The notes: generated from the letters alone by a model not told the origin. 64,000 bases of DNA from PNON01 sp963757065 (GCA_963757065.1 CAVWQC010000007.1:310001-374000), one strand, 5' to 3'. Shown: positions 52,131-61,111, counted from the first letter of the stretch. A program made the numbers and translations.

Positions 52131-52851
52131 ATGAGATCGGAATCAGTCGAAGATTACCTAAAAACAATATACATGATCCAGGAGGAGCAAAACGATTCTC
52201 CTGTTTCTACCACCAGTCTGGCCTCCCGATTGGGTGTCGCCAATGGTTCTGTGACTGGTATGTTGAAGCACATATCCACCCTGGAGCCAAAATTGGTCGA
52301 TTATGAACCCTATTATGGCGTACGGTTATCACCCGAAGGGCTCAAAACAGCCAGGGAAATTACCCGGCACCACCGTTTGATCGAAAGTTACTTAAGCCAA
52401 AAGTTGGGTTATTCCTGGGATGAGGTGCATGCAGAGGCTGAACGTCTGGAGCATGTGATTTCTGAGGAGATGGAAGAACGCCTGGCCATCGCCCTGGGAG
52501 ATCCGGTAACCGATCCGCACGGGGATCCCATTCCCGACCGAAACGGGTGGATCACACCGGTGGACTATATTTCACTTGCAGAAATCCCCGCCGGTCAACC
52601 ATCTGAAATTCGACGCATCATTGGCCAGGAACCGGATCTGCTGCGCTATCTGACCTCACAGGGTCTGGTGCTTTTCACCCGGTTGATGGTTGGAATCCAG
52701 GGCTCCCTTCAATGGTCCGATCAACATTCGAATGCTCGGATCAACAGAATCGATGATGACCTTAGGCAGGGAAGTGGCAGAAAAGATCATGGTTATGCCA
52801 TTAACTGCAGCGGCATTGGAGAATTCAAATGAACAAAACAACCAATCGTGA
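52131..52851 (+). CDS. DtxR/MntR-family metal-dependent regulator, frameshifted near 52704
   Basis: About 239 residues after repair. The winged helix is SVEDYLKTIYMIQEEQNDSP, then LASRLGVANGSVTGMLKHIS and the wing YEPYYGVRLSPEGL. The dimerisation domain includes ITRHHRLIESYLSQKLGYSW and HAEAERLEHVISEEMEERLA, with the metal-site residues of the family. A FeoA/SH3-like C-terminus follows. The first frame diverges after VGIQG and stops at 52832. The other frame reads PFNGPINIRMLGS, then TLGREVAEKIMVM, to 52851; one extra T at 52704 explains it. It overlaps the next start by 23 bp. An iron- or manganese-dependent repressor of the operon. Confidence 0.86.
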
Positions 52852-53863
52852 GAAAAGTGCGCTCAGCCGGCGGGACTTCATCAAGATCGCCGGCATTGCC
52901 GGTGGAATAGGCACCATCGCTGCCACCAATCCTTTGGGATTAAGCGTATCAGCAGATACAAACAGGCATGTCCCACTTCCCCATAAAGGCATGGGGCATG
53001 GTGATTTTAGCGGAACCAATGGCGATGTTGATCTAAACAAGTTCGACCCGACTGAATTTATGGTCAATTTTGACCGGGGAAAAGAATCAACCGCACCGGA
53101 TGGGAGCACCCTTCGGGAGTGGGAAGTCACTGCCATCGACAAGGAAATCGAGATCGCTCCGGGAGTGTTTTTTCCGGCGTGGACATTCAACGGACAGGTT
53201 CCCGGCCCCACGTTTCGTTGCACTGAAGGGGATACGCTCAGGTTTCACCTGACCAATGCTTCAGACCATCCCCACACGCTGCATTTTCATGGCTTCCATC
53301 CTCCATCCATGGATGGAATAGATCCAGCCGTTTTACCCGGTGGGTCATTCACCTACGAGTTCAAAGCGCGTCCCTTCGGTGTGCATCCCTACCACTGCCA
53401 TGTCATGTCCCTTAAGAAACATATTCACAAGGGATTGTATGGCACGCTGATCATCGATCCACCTCAAGGCAGACCGTCAGCCAATGAAATGGTCATGGTG
53501 ATGAATGCCTTTGATACCACCTTTGATAATGCCAATGAAGTGTATGCGGTCAATACGGTGGCATTTCATTTTGTCAGGCATCCCATCCAGGTGAAGGTCG
53601 GAGAACTGATCCGCATTTACCTGACCAACATGACAGAGTTCGATCTGATCAATTCGTTCCACCTGCATGCCAGTATGTTCCGGTTATACCGGACGGGTAC
53701 CAGCCTGGATCAATTTGAACTGACGGATACGGTAATCATGGGTCAGGGAGAACGGGCTGTGCTCGAGTTCACTTTGGACGATCCCGGAAAGTATATGTTC
53801 CACGCCCACCAGAGTGAATTTGCCGAGCTGGGTTGGTCCGGTTTCTTTGAAGCCGTCGCATAG
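52829..53863 (+). CDS. Tat-exported two-domain multicopper oxidase
   Basis: 344 residues. The N-terminus has a twin-arginine signal (SRRDFIKIAGIAGG). Copper-ligand motifs are HTLHFHGFHP, HPYHCHVM, the distal FHLHASMF and FHAHQSEFAELGWSGFFEA, covering a type 1 (H..C...H..M/L-like) and trinuclear-type sites of a two-domain multicopper oxidase, nitrite reductase-like in fold. Usually these oxidise Cu(I), Fe(II) or Mn(II). It overlaps the DtxR-type gene and lies 9 bp before a ZIP transporter, so a metal oxidation-uptake unit is likely. The oxidase acts outside the cytoplasmic membrane. Confidence 0.88.
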   Translation: MNKTTNREKSALSRRDFIKIAGIAGGIGTIAATNPLGLSVSADTNRHVPLPHKGMGHGDFSGTNGDVDLNKFDPTEFMVNFDRGKESTAPDGSTLREWEVTAIDKEIEIAPGVFFPAWTFNGQVPGPTFRCTEGDTLRFHLTNASDHPHTLHFHGFHPPSMDGIDPAVLPGGSFTYEFKARPFGVHPYHCHVMSLKKHIHKGLYGTLIIDPPQGRPSANEMVMVMNAFDTTFDNANEVYAVNTVAFHFVRHPIQVKVGELIRIYLTNMTEFDLINSFHLHASMFRLYRTGTSLDQFELTDTVIMGQGERAVLEFTLDDPGKYMFHAHQSEFAELGWSGFFEAVA

Positions 53864-53872
53864 GAAGTGTAT

Positions 53873-55117
53873 ATGAACCTCGAAAATGAAATCAAAAAAC
53901 CGGCAGTAAAGCTGCCAGCCTGGTTGACAGGCATGATCCCATTACTGGCAATGGGATTGATGCTGTTCCTCTTTACAACGATCAATCCTCTGGCGATGTT
54001 CAATAAAAATCTGCCGCCCATCGAGAACCTTTCCATCACCCGGATCCAGGTGGTCGAGAGCGGGTTTGATGTTACCGTTTTGAATAGCGGACCAACTCCG
54101 GTGAAGATCGCCCAGGTCATGGTGGATGATGCATTCTGGCAGTTCGACCTGACACCATCAGGCGAGCTGCCCCGATTCAAACAGGCCAAGATCCATATCC
54201 CTTATCAATGGATCTACGCTGAACCTCACACGATTCAGATCCTTACCAATACCGGGCTCGCCTTTGAAGGTGTTGTGCCTGTGGCCACACTCTCTCCGAC
54301 TCCCGGTTTACGGGAATTTACCGGTTATGGATTGCTGGGTATTTATGTCGGAGTCATACCGGTCTCGCTTGGGCTGCTCTGGTACCCGGCTATGAAACGT
54401 ATGAAACGGAAGTGGCTGGGATTCCTGCTTGCCCTGACTGTCGGTCTGCTGGTCTTCCTGTTGATAGATACCTTTCTGGAAATATTGGACGTCAGTGCAT
54501 CTCTGCCTGGCGCATTCCAGGGTATTCCACTGGCAATATTTGCTGCACTGCTGACCTGGCTGGCGATCATGGCGGTGAGTGCCAGGCAGAGCCGGCGAAA
54601 CCAGGCTGGCGGCTCCATCCGTGAGAAGGGAGCTTTCCTGGCTACTTTGATTGCACTTTCGATCGGATTACACAATTTTGGAGAAGGTCTGGCTGTAGGT
54701 GCTGCCTTCGCATTGGGAGAAGCCGCACTGGGTTCCTTCCTGGTGGTCGGGTTCATCCTGCACAATATCACAGAAGGGATCGGGATCGCTGCACCACTTG
54801 TACCCAATAAAACGGGTGAGGAAGTCAAATCATCTACCTCACCATCCCTGCTTACCTTTGCGGGTCTGGCTTTGTTGGCAGGATTCCCTGCGGTGCTGGG
54901 TACATGGATCGGCGGGTTTGCGTTCTCACCCTTGCTGGGAACGATCTTCCTGGGCATTGGCCTGGGCGCGATCTGGCAGGTGGTGGTGGAAGTGACTGCT
55001 CTGTTGCGGCGTTATGCGGAACGTGAGAACACAGCTTTTGTTTCCTGGATCAACCTTTCCGGATTTTTACTCGGGTTGGCAATCATGTATTTCACTGCCT
55101 TCCTGGTGAAGTTCTAA
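53873..55117 (+). CDS. ZIP-family metal transporter with N-terminal extracytoplasmic domain
   Basis: 414 residues; ATG 53873 follows AGGAAG by 5 bp (an in-frame GTG at 53867 is also possible). One helix (MIPLLAMGLMLFLFTTINPL) precedes about 90 residues of external beta-type sequence (ITRIQVVESGFDVTVLNSGP, FKQAKIHIPYQWIYAEP). The transport domain has eight helices with the ZIP signature in helix IV, LSIGLHNFGEGLAVGAAFAL, and in helix V, LHNITEGIGIAAPL, whose His and Glu form the metal site. ZIP proteins import Zn, Fe or Mn. It lies in the DtxR-controlled operon after the multicopper oxidase, so the cargo may be iron or manganese. The N-terminal domain is unusual for ZIP proteins. Confidence 0.9.
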   Translation: MNLENEIKKPAVKLPAWLTGMIPLLAMGLMLFLFTTINPLAMFNKNLPPIENLSITRIQVVESGFDVTVLNSGPTPVKIAQVMVDDAFWQFDLTPSGELPRFKQAKIHIPYQWIYAEPHTIQILTNTGLAFEGVVPVATLSPTPGLREFTGYGLLGIYVGVIPVSLGLLWYPAMKRMKRKWLGFLLALTVGLLVFLLIDTFLEILDVSASLPGAFQGIPLAIFAALLTWLAIMAVSARQSRRNQAGGSIREKGAFLATLIALSIGLHNFGEGLAVGAAFALGEAALGSFLVVGFILHNITEGIGIAAPLVPNKTGEEVKSSTSPSLLTFAGLALLAGFPAVLGTWIGGFAFSPLLGTIFLGIGLGAIWQVVVEVTALLRRYAERENTAFVSWINLSGFLLGLAIMYFTAFLVKF

Positions 55118-55139
55118 ACCGGAATATAACAAAATAAAA

Positions 55140-55201
55140 GGCGGACAGCCGTCCGCCACTTTTCCTTTGGGTGAAATTTTATAGGCGGACAGCCGTCCGC
55201 C
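55140..55201. repeat. Duplicated GC hairpin (GGCGGAC-AGCC-GTCCGCC)
   Basis: Two identical copies, 55140-55157 and 55184-55201, each a 7-bp stem with a 4-base loop and followed by ACT. They lie between the ZIP gene and the convergent MOSC gene and can act as terminators. A related hairpin occurs at 61328-61349. Confidence 0.7.
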
Positions 55202-55206
55202 ACTAC

Positions 55207-55737
55207 TTAATTCAATACCTGAACCTCATCACCTTGTGCGATGATGCCCGGCAGTTCCACTGTGGCGACCAATCCACGCAGGTGCATGGCTGCCTTCGGG
55301 AACTGACTGGCCAGATCAGGCTGGTTGTATGCCGCTGCGATCAGCTTTCCCGGCCCTGAGCAGGGGTTGTTTTCACGCAGATGCGATAACACCGCCCCGC
55401 TGCTGAATACCAGGCGTGTATCCCACGGCAGGAGTGACAGGTTGGGGATCCCGCTGAGAAGCAGGTTGGCACCCAGCCACTCCGGTTTCACTTCCGGCAC
55501 ATGCAGTTCTTTGGCGACCAGTGCCAGTTCCTCAGCAGATACAATGGAGATCTGGCGGTCATTGCGGATCAAGGTTCCACGCGGGTACCAGGGCGTGCGG
55601 GAATCTGCTCCAAGGGTAAAACCGGCATGCACATCGCCAACGATGCCTTCAAAGGAGAGGAGTATGGAAGGCTGGTTTACTGTTGCCAGGCTGTGATGGT
55701 CGGATCCGATCAGGGTGTATTCAACTTTTCCGGTCAT
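55207..55737 (-). CDS. MOSC-domain protein
   Basis: 176 residues. Matches the MOSC (molybdenum cofactor sulfurase C-terminal) family: FEGIVGDVHAGFTLGADSRT near residue 30, IRNDRQISIVSAEELALV, VKPEWLGANLLLSGIPNLSL, GAVLSHLRENNPCSGPGKLI with the conserved Cys, and FPKAAMHLRGLVATVELPG. The conserved Cys is expected to bind Mo cofactor or carry sulfur. It has no second domain. Stand-alone gene; role unknown. Confidence 0.88.
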   Translation of the reverse strand: MTGKVEYTLIGSDHHSLATVNQPSILLSFEGIVGDVHAGFTLGADSRTPWYPRGTLIRNDRQISIVSAEELALVAKELHVPEVKPEWLGANLLLSGIPNLSLLPWDTRLVFSSGAVLSHLRENNPCSGPGKLIAAAYNQPDLASQFPKAAMHLRGLVATVELPGIIAQGDEVQVLN

Positions 55738-56008
55738 GTTTTTCCTTTAGGTATTAGAATTGTCCAACTCATAATTCCAACGTTGTTACAGCATTGAGGA
55801 AAGGGTATCAATTTATCACTTCACTCATTTTAATCCATTATAGAGATGATGGATTGAATTACTCTGGGAATTAGTAATTATTGAATATTCCCTTTTACTT
55901 GTATAAAATAGCCATTATTTGATAACTAATTGTATGGAATTTGAAAAATTCGTTGTAAAAATGTTGTTTTCTTCGATTAATTCATGCTACACTGGACAAT
56001 AACCCATC

Positions 56009-56905
56009 ATGGATGATGAATTATTCGATCTCGACGAAAATGGTTTATTTTCTGCCCTAATGGATAATATGGCAGATAGCATTTATTTTAAAGATCGTCA
56101 ATGCCGATTGATGCGAGTCAGCCGCAAGATGGCTGAATCGCTTGGATTCAATGATCCTGCAGAGCTAATTAACAAAACAGATATTGAATTATTCGGTGAG
56201 GAATTTGGAAACAGAACCCGGGTGGACGATCTGCAAGTGATGGAAACGGGTATTCCCATCGTCGGACTGGTGGAAGGAAACCAAACAAAAAGCGGGGAAA
56301 CGAATTGGACCTCCACAAGCAAACATCCAATTCGAAATATCAAAGGGGAAATTATCGGTTTATTGGGAATTACCCGTGAAATTAATGATCTTAAAAAAAT
56401 CGAGATGAATCTGCAGCATATTGCAACTCATGACTTATTGACATCGCTCCCCAACCGGTACCTTTTCTTTGACAGGCTGGACCAAGCCATTCTCAGGGCA
56501 AAACGATATCAAACGTCTTTTGCCCTACTTTACCTGGATCTGGATCGTTTCAAAAGGATAAATGATCGAAACGGTCATGACGCAGGGGATAAATTCCTGG
56601 TACGGGTGGCAAAACATCTGAAGGAAACAATCCGTGTGTCAGATACTGTTGCCCGTCTGGGAGGTGATGAATTTGCCATCCTGATGGAAACGATCGAGCA
56701 TGAAGGTGAAGCGGTCACCATTGCTGAACGGGTCATTCAGGGTTTCAGAGAGGCATCCATGCTTGGTGTTACTGCTTCCATCGGTATCAGCATTTATCCC
56801 CGTCATGGCGAAGATGGGACGATACTGCTAAAATGTGCCGATGACGCCATGTACCAGGCGAAAAAGAAAAAAGATTCGTTCAGGATGTACGAACTTTGTG
56901 AATAG
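56009..56905 (+). CDS. PAS-GGDEF diguanylate cyclase
   Basis: 298 residues. A PAS sensor (residues about 10-125: LFSALMDNMADSIYFKDRQC, MAESLGFNDPAELINKT, IRNIKGEIIGLLGITREI) is followed by a GGDEF cyclase domain (about 130-297): THDLLTSLPNRYLFFDRLDQ, LLYLDLDRFKRINDRNGHDA and VARLGGDEFAIL, with intact active site. The residues RVSD lie exactly five residues before GGDEF, the inhibitory I-site, so product feedback by c-di-GMP is expected. It makes c-di-GMP in the cytoplasm; the PAS ligand is unknown. Stand-alone gene with a 271-bp upstream AT-rich gap. Confidence 0.93.
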   Translation: MDDELFDLDENGLFSALMDNMADSIYFKDRQCRLMRVSRKMAESLGFNDPAELINKTDIELFGEEFGNRTRVDDLQVMETGIPIVGLVEGNQTKSGETNWTSTSKHPIRNIKGEIIGLLGITREINDLKKIEMNLQHIATHDLLTSLPNRYLFFDRLDQAILRAKRYQTSFALLYLDLDRFKRINDRNGHDAGDKFLVRVAKHLKETIRVSDTVARLGGDEFAILMETIEHEGEAVTIAERVIQGFREASMLGVTASIGISIYPRHGEDGTILLKCADDAMYQAKKKKDSFRMYELCE

Positions 56906-57028
56906 AAAGCCTTTGCCTGTGGTGGGGATAAACAAGTCAGGCAAAAATAAAAATATTTGTAAGTCCGACCGGGATCGAATTGCATACCCCAAAGGGGCAA
57001 AGGAAAAATCGCATTGTGGAAAATAAAA

Positions 57029-57048
57029 CCAGCGTCTGAAGACGCTGG
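57029..57048. terminator. Perfect hairpin between convergent genes
   Basis: CCAGCGTCT, GA, AGACGCTGG forms a 9-bp perfect stem between the GGDEF gene and the convergent CPBP gene, with a flanking A-rich stretch on the left. Confidence 0.65.
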
Positions 57049-57101
57049 CTGATAATAAACACTTATGACTTTTGATTCTGGTTTTGTTGACTATGTGGTT
57101 T

Positions 57102-58203
57102 CTAATCGCTCTGTTTCCAAATTGGATCACGAAGGATCAGCAGGACCAGCAGCCCGAGAGCGATCACACCGGGAATACCGATCCCAAATGAATAAGCAAC
57201 ATCGGTAGGCGTATAAATGAGACCCATGAAATAACTGGAGGATTGATTGACCATTGCATGCAGGAAAGCGGCTATCCACACCCCTTTTGCTTTAAGTACA
57301 GCATAACCGAGCAGAAATGACAATCCGAGGCTGAACAAGACCATCAATAAAGAACCAAGGTATGGATGACCCGGAAAGTTATAACCCATCCAGATGACCG
57401 GCCAATGCCAGATACCCCAAATGACGCCAAGCAGTGCCACACCGCGCACACGCCCCATTTTCGTTAATGCGGGTTGTAAATAACCACGCCAACCGTATTC
57501 TTCGCCAAATGTGATGAGCAGCCCTAGAAATGGTCCCAGGATCAGTGTTTGTACGGTTAATACAACCATTAAAACTGGAGGAGTCATACCAGTCGATGCT
57601 ACCTGAGCAAAAAGTGCACTCAAGTCAGCTGGTTTCCCCATTTTGAATAACCAGCTCAATAAAGTTTGTAATCCGACAAATAGAATGATTGCCAGGCCAT
57701 ACAGGAACCATAATTTGGCTTTGCCGCCCCCCATACCCACACCGGCAAATGAGTCTTTTCCACCCATCATCGAAGGACGATGACCAGGATCATCCCGATC
57801 ACGCTCGGCAAAAGCATGACGGACATGATGATTTGAATCTGGTCAGGCCGAAAGAAGACCAGAATAGTTGCAATGGCATACATCAGGGTAAAGAACCAGG
57901 TAATACCAGGTGAACCATCGGGATTTTGAATGGTTATTCTTGACATTGATGAGGCTGTCTTTGAAGAAGAACATGCCCAGCAGAATGGCGGAAAAAGCTG
58001 GCAGCAGCATCTGGAATTGGAGGGATGATCAGGGCAGCCGGACTTTTTAATCCGCCATTGAGGAATAAGGCCAGGTCTAATAACCAGGTGAGTCCAAAGG
58101 TAAGGCCAAGGAATGCTCCTACCTGTTTCCAATTTACTTGTTTCACGGGTGTTTCTGCTGGGGTTATGTTTGTATCAGTTGTTGGTTGACTTTCAATGCT
58201 CAT
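57102..58203 (-). pseudogene. CPBP-family (Abi/CAAX) membrane protease, three frameshifts
   Basis: A CPBP-type intramembrane metalloprotease of about 365 residues after repair, from ATG 58203 (AAAGGA upstream). The catalytic motif is FGEEYGWRGYLQPAL, with the second His motif GVIWGIWHWPVIWMGYNFPG and the third WIAAFLHAMVNQSSS. Fragments of the N-terminal half are LTWLLDLALFLNGG, MLLPAFSAILLGMFFFKDS and MYAIATILVFFRPDQ. The breaks are near 58015 (extra C), 57890-57892 (extra T on the minus strand) and 57770 (one base missing). All conserved catalytic residues survive in the intact 57102-57770 part. Members cleave near prenyl or bacteriocin-like substrates, but the substrate here is unknown. 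Confidence 0.8.
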
Positions 58204-58310
58204 ATAAGATCCTTTATAAAAAATATTTTCCATTAATATCCCCGTAACCAAATTCCAGGGGGTATTGTGAGAATTCGTAACTTCATCCAGGTGGATTTAG
58301 GCCTGGTTCC

Positions 58311-58950
58311 TTATTCCAAAAATGCTCTGCAGGCTATGAAAAATTCTTCCTGCGTGGGTTTGTATTCCATTACTTTTTGGGGAAACTTTTTATCGTATTC
58401 CTCAGCTTCTGCTTCGCTGATGTTATACACATCGCTTTCGACATATTTCCAGGTATGGTTTGCGAAAACATCCTTTTGCAGCTCGAGGACAAGCAGGCTG
58501 TAGGGGAATTTCCCTTCCGAATTGCTTATATTATAGTCCTTTGAACTCTTGAACCCGTGTTTACAATAATTGGACGGGTGGCCATAAATAATGATCCCGG
58601 CATAATTTCCATTTTTTGCGATTTCAATTGTATGTTGGATGAGTGCCGATCCGACACCTTTTCCCTGGTATTCAGGTAAGACACTCACAGGTCCAAAAGA
58701 TAAAGTATCCAGTTTTATTATTTTCTTCATTTATCACCCAGGATTTGGCATATAGAATATTGCCAATTATTTTATTCTGATAAATGGCAACGAAACTTAG
58801 GTCTTGAAGATAATCCGGATGCTCCCGTAACTTATGGACGAGTACATGTTCGTTGCAGCCGGGAACGAATAAATTCCAAAATGCTTCCCGGGTGACGTTC
58901 TCATTTTCAAAATGATCGCTTTGTAGTTCTGGTCTGATGATGATATCCAT
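58311..58950 (-). CDS. GNAT-family N-acetyltransferase, frameshifted near 58730
   Basis: About 213 residues after repair, ATG 58950 with AAAGGAG upstream. N-terminal part: IIIRPELQSDHFENENVTREAFW, then FVAIYQNKIIGNILYAKSWV, matching the GNAT fold. The CoA site is VLPEYQGKGVGSALIQHTIE and NYAGIIIYGHPSNYCKHGFK follows. The first frame stops at 58672 after non-family residues; the other starts by linking VIN to MKKIIKLDTLSFGPVSVLPE. Removing one base in the T run at 58730-58732 joins them. Acceptor unknown. Confidence 0.82.
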
Positions 58951-59025
58951 GCTGCTCCTTTATTAATATCAATTTGCTACTGGGTTGGGAACCTGCCACT
59001 AATTAAAATATTTAATTTGCTGCGG

Positions 59026-59586
59026 TCACTTACTCTTTCTCATTTCGCGATATTCATCTTCCAACAGGCTCATCATCACAAAATCCTGATATTTGTGAGC
59101 ATAATAATATCCGTCCCGCTGAATTCCTTCGCGTTTAAAGCCAATACGGTCATAAAAGCGTAAGGCTTGTTCGTTTGTCCCGACCACCCCGATCGACACC
59201 CGATGGAAATTTAAATGTCCAAATGCATAATCCAGCAATAACTCCATCGCTTCATATCCAACCCCTTTCCCCCGGGCTGTTTTCTCAGCAATGATGATGC
59301 TCAAATCCGTGTTGCGCCAGGCCGGGAACATCCGTAACAATCCCGCTTCGCCAATTAATTGATCATTTTCCTGCAGCACGATACCGAACCATACCCGGCT
59401 GGAATCCGATTGAAGCTTCGCCAGATACTCCTCCACACCAGTCAGGCTGGTCGGCAATACTTCACCGGTCAACCCCCGGATTTCCGGATCGTTGAACCAG
59501 ATATACAACTGCTGCAGATCATCTTTTTCCAGCGGTCGTAAATAGACCTGGCTTCCGGTCAAAAATTTGGCTCGATTATTTTCCAT
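59026..59586 (-). CDS. GNAT-family N-acetyltransferase (RimJ/RimL-like)
   Basis: 186 residues from ATG 59586 (GAAGGGAAG about 9-17 bp upstream), preferred over ATG 59607. The pattern is that of RimJ/RimL acetyltransferases: VYLRPLEKDDLQQLYIWFND, VWFGIVLQENDQLIGEAGLL, NTDLSIIIAEKTARGKGVGY (acetyl-CoA loop), YEAMELLLDYAFGHLNFHRVS and NEQALRFYDRIGFKREGIQRD. Such enzymes acetylate N-termini, antibiotics or amino groups. Complete and intact, single gene. Confidence 0.9.
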   Translation of the reverse strand: MENNRAKFLTGSQVYLRPLEKDDLQQLYIWFNDPEIRGLTGEVLPTSLTGVEEYLAKLQSDSSRVWFGIVLQENDQLIGEAGLLRMFPAWRNTDLSIIIAEKTARGKGVGYEAMELLLDYAFGHLNFHRVSIGVVGTNEQALRFYDRIGFKREGIQRDGYYYAHKYQDFVMMSLLEDEYREMRKSK

Positions 59587-59704
59587 CTGGCTTTTGCTTC
59601 CCTTCATTTTTTGAATAGCAACCTGATTGGTGTGTATACTTCGTTTGTGCGGATATTATCACCCTTGAAGGCTAACGATATGGTCCCGGCTGCGGGTGAT
59701 TATG

Positions 59705-59851
59705 ATTATTATACATAAATATTTAATGAAAATACTTTTACCAATATCCCCACTACCAATTTTGATAGTGAGCCCGGAAGGACGTGGGCTACACAGTGGT
59801 ATTCGGATAACATCCCTCGATGGGGAGGTTCAGCCAAGCGTATTCAGGCTC
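59705..59851. repeat. Degenerate relative of the tRNA-like element at 60964-61111
   Basis: The segment shares an alignable 147-148-bp region with 60964-61111. The first 77 bp (ATTATTATACAT..., CCCC-CTACCAAT..., GCCCGGAAGGA) are clearly similar. The following part keeps the length (80-81 bp) and, on the minus strand, an acceptor-like stem GAGCCTG/CGGGCTC that differs from GGGCCTG/CGGGCCC by a paired G-C to A-T exchange. The anticodon region is unlike a tRNA. The rest of the 446-bp gap 59608-60053 shows no gene. Confidence 0.55.
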
Positions 59852-60053
59852 AACTCCAGTTCGGCAACTGTAACATTTAGCCTAAAATATAAATAACGGT
59901 TTGCGTTACCTGCGTATGGGCGGGAGTGGATTCTGTTTGGGAGCAGGAAAAACTCAAAGCCAGAAAAATACCCGAAAAAGCCGTAGAATCTCACACGTCA
60001 GGTACATATCATCCCGATGACATTACGGGACGCTTGGTTGGGCGGCGTTTATT

Positions 60054-60734
60054 TTAAGGTGTACTTTCTAATTGAATTGTAGTTAATGGTTTCGAGTCAA
60101 TAATGCTTTGCTGGATCAAATCAACTTTGACAGCTGTGTAAATTCCATTGGAATTGTATACCAACATAAGAATACTATCACCAATTAAATCCATGCCATG
60201 GATGTCATTTACATTTTCAATAATTTCAGTGTAGTTGTTTCCGCCAACATCTGATATAGCCACTGTGAATAAGTCTTTGCCGTTTATCTTGCCGTCAGAG
60301 TTTGTGTCTGATTTTGCTATTTCGTAAATCAGCCATTTCACTTCGACTTGCTCAGCGTTTGAGTTCGAATCAAAATTCGGGGAAGGAAATTGATAAAGCC
60401 CAATGATTGCATTGCTATTTGTCTCAAATAGAGAGTGTGAAGAAAGAGTGCTTCCATCCAAGAAAATTAAATTTGAAACCGCGTAACCAGTTCTAAAACT
60501 GAACCAACGTGCTGAAATGTCCCTGACTCTAGCGTTTTCTTGCTCAACCGTTGCGACAAGTAATGAAGTGCCTTGAATAGAATGAAACTGATTTAGAGTG
60601 AGCAAATCAGAATCGTTTGTTGAATTGGAACCTGAATTTCCTAAACCTTTCCTTAAAAACGCGTACGCGAAAAAAATGCCGATGATAATTATTATTGCTA
60701 GCGCAATCCAGAACAATCCCTTTTTACTTTTCAT
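60054..60734 (-). CDS. Membrane-anchored protein with EF-hand-like loop
   Basis: 226 residues from ATG 60734 (AAAGGAAA upstream; an earlier in-frame start at 60767 lacks a site). A helix at about residues 6-27 (KGLFWIALAIIIIIGIFFAYAFL) anchors an external Ser/Asn-rich domain of about 190 residues. It includes the loop DTNSDGKINGKDLF, a good match to a calcium-binding EF-hand or dockerin-type loop (D, N, D, K, N, D at positions 1, 3, 5, 7, 9, 12). Beta-type sequence lies on either side. Function unknown. It lies between two tRNA-like repeats. Confidence 0.6.
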   Translation of the reverse strand: MKSKKGLFWIALAIIIIIGIFFAYAFLRKGLGNSGSNSTNDSDLLTLNQFHSIQGTSLLVATVEQENARVRDISARWFSFRTGYAVSNLIFLDGSTLSSHSLFETNSNAIIGLYQFPSPNFDSNSNAEQVEVKWLIYEIAKSDTNSDGKINGKDLFTVAISDVGGNNYTEIIENVNDIHGMDLIGDSILMLVYNSNGIYTAVKVDLIQQSIIDSKPLTTIQLESTP

Positions 60735-61027
60735 AATTTCCTTTATATAAGTAGCGAAGCCAGGCAACTACAGGAAATGCTGGAAAACATCCGATTTAAC
60801 TTATCAAATCGATTTATTATGCAGATACTTGGCAAAAATTATGATACTGACCTTGTTCCCACCGGTCTTTGAATTCTTATTGGTAAGCGGAGTAGGAATT
60901 GACCTAGTGCGTTTTATGTCGTAGGTCTACCACAGCCATTCTTTTGATTGAACAACTAACCAAATTATTATACATTCAAACCATTATCGAGATTCTTCTA
61001 TTAATTCCCCGCTACCAATAAGACTAG

Positions 61028-61111
61028 TGGGCCCGGAAGGATTCGAACCTTCAACCAAGCGGTTATGAGAACCCGTCCCTTTCGGGTATCACGCCATTGA
61101 GCTACAGGCCC
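61028..61111 (-). tRNA. tRNA-like gene, non-canonical or degenerate
   Basis: The minus strand has a 7-bp acceptor stem (GGGCCTG/CGGGCCC), TAGCTC at the start of a D-arm and a perfect T-arm GAAGG-TTCGAAT-CCTTC with encoded A at the end (84 nt). The middle is wrong: the D-arm lacks its GAGC partner. In place of a normal anticodon arm it has ACCCG-AAAGGGA-CGGGT followed by TCTCATAACC, although CTCATAA would be an ordinary Met/Ile CAU loop. Could be a tRNA-Met pseudogene, an insertion or an indel-corrupted gene. The 3' flank is also part of the repeat shared with 59705-59851. Confidence 0.5.

Noticed and set aside
54343..54957. 204-codon antisense open frame opposite the ZIP gene
   Set aside because: Pro/Ser/Lys-rich with no ribosome site or motif, and the plus strand codes for ZIP helices.
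59696..59896. 66-codon open frame across the degenerate tRNA-like repeat
   Set aside because: It has no ribosome site, overlaps the repeat related to 60964-61111 and shows no domain, so it is probably chance.
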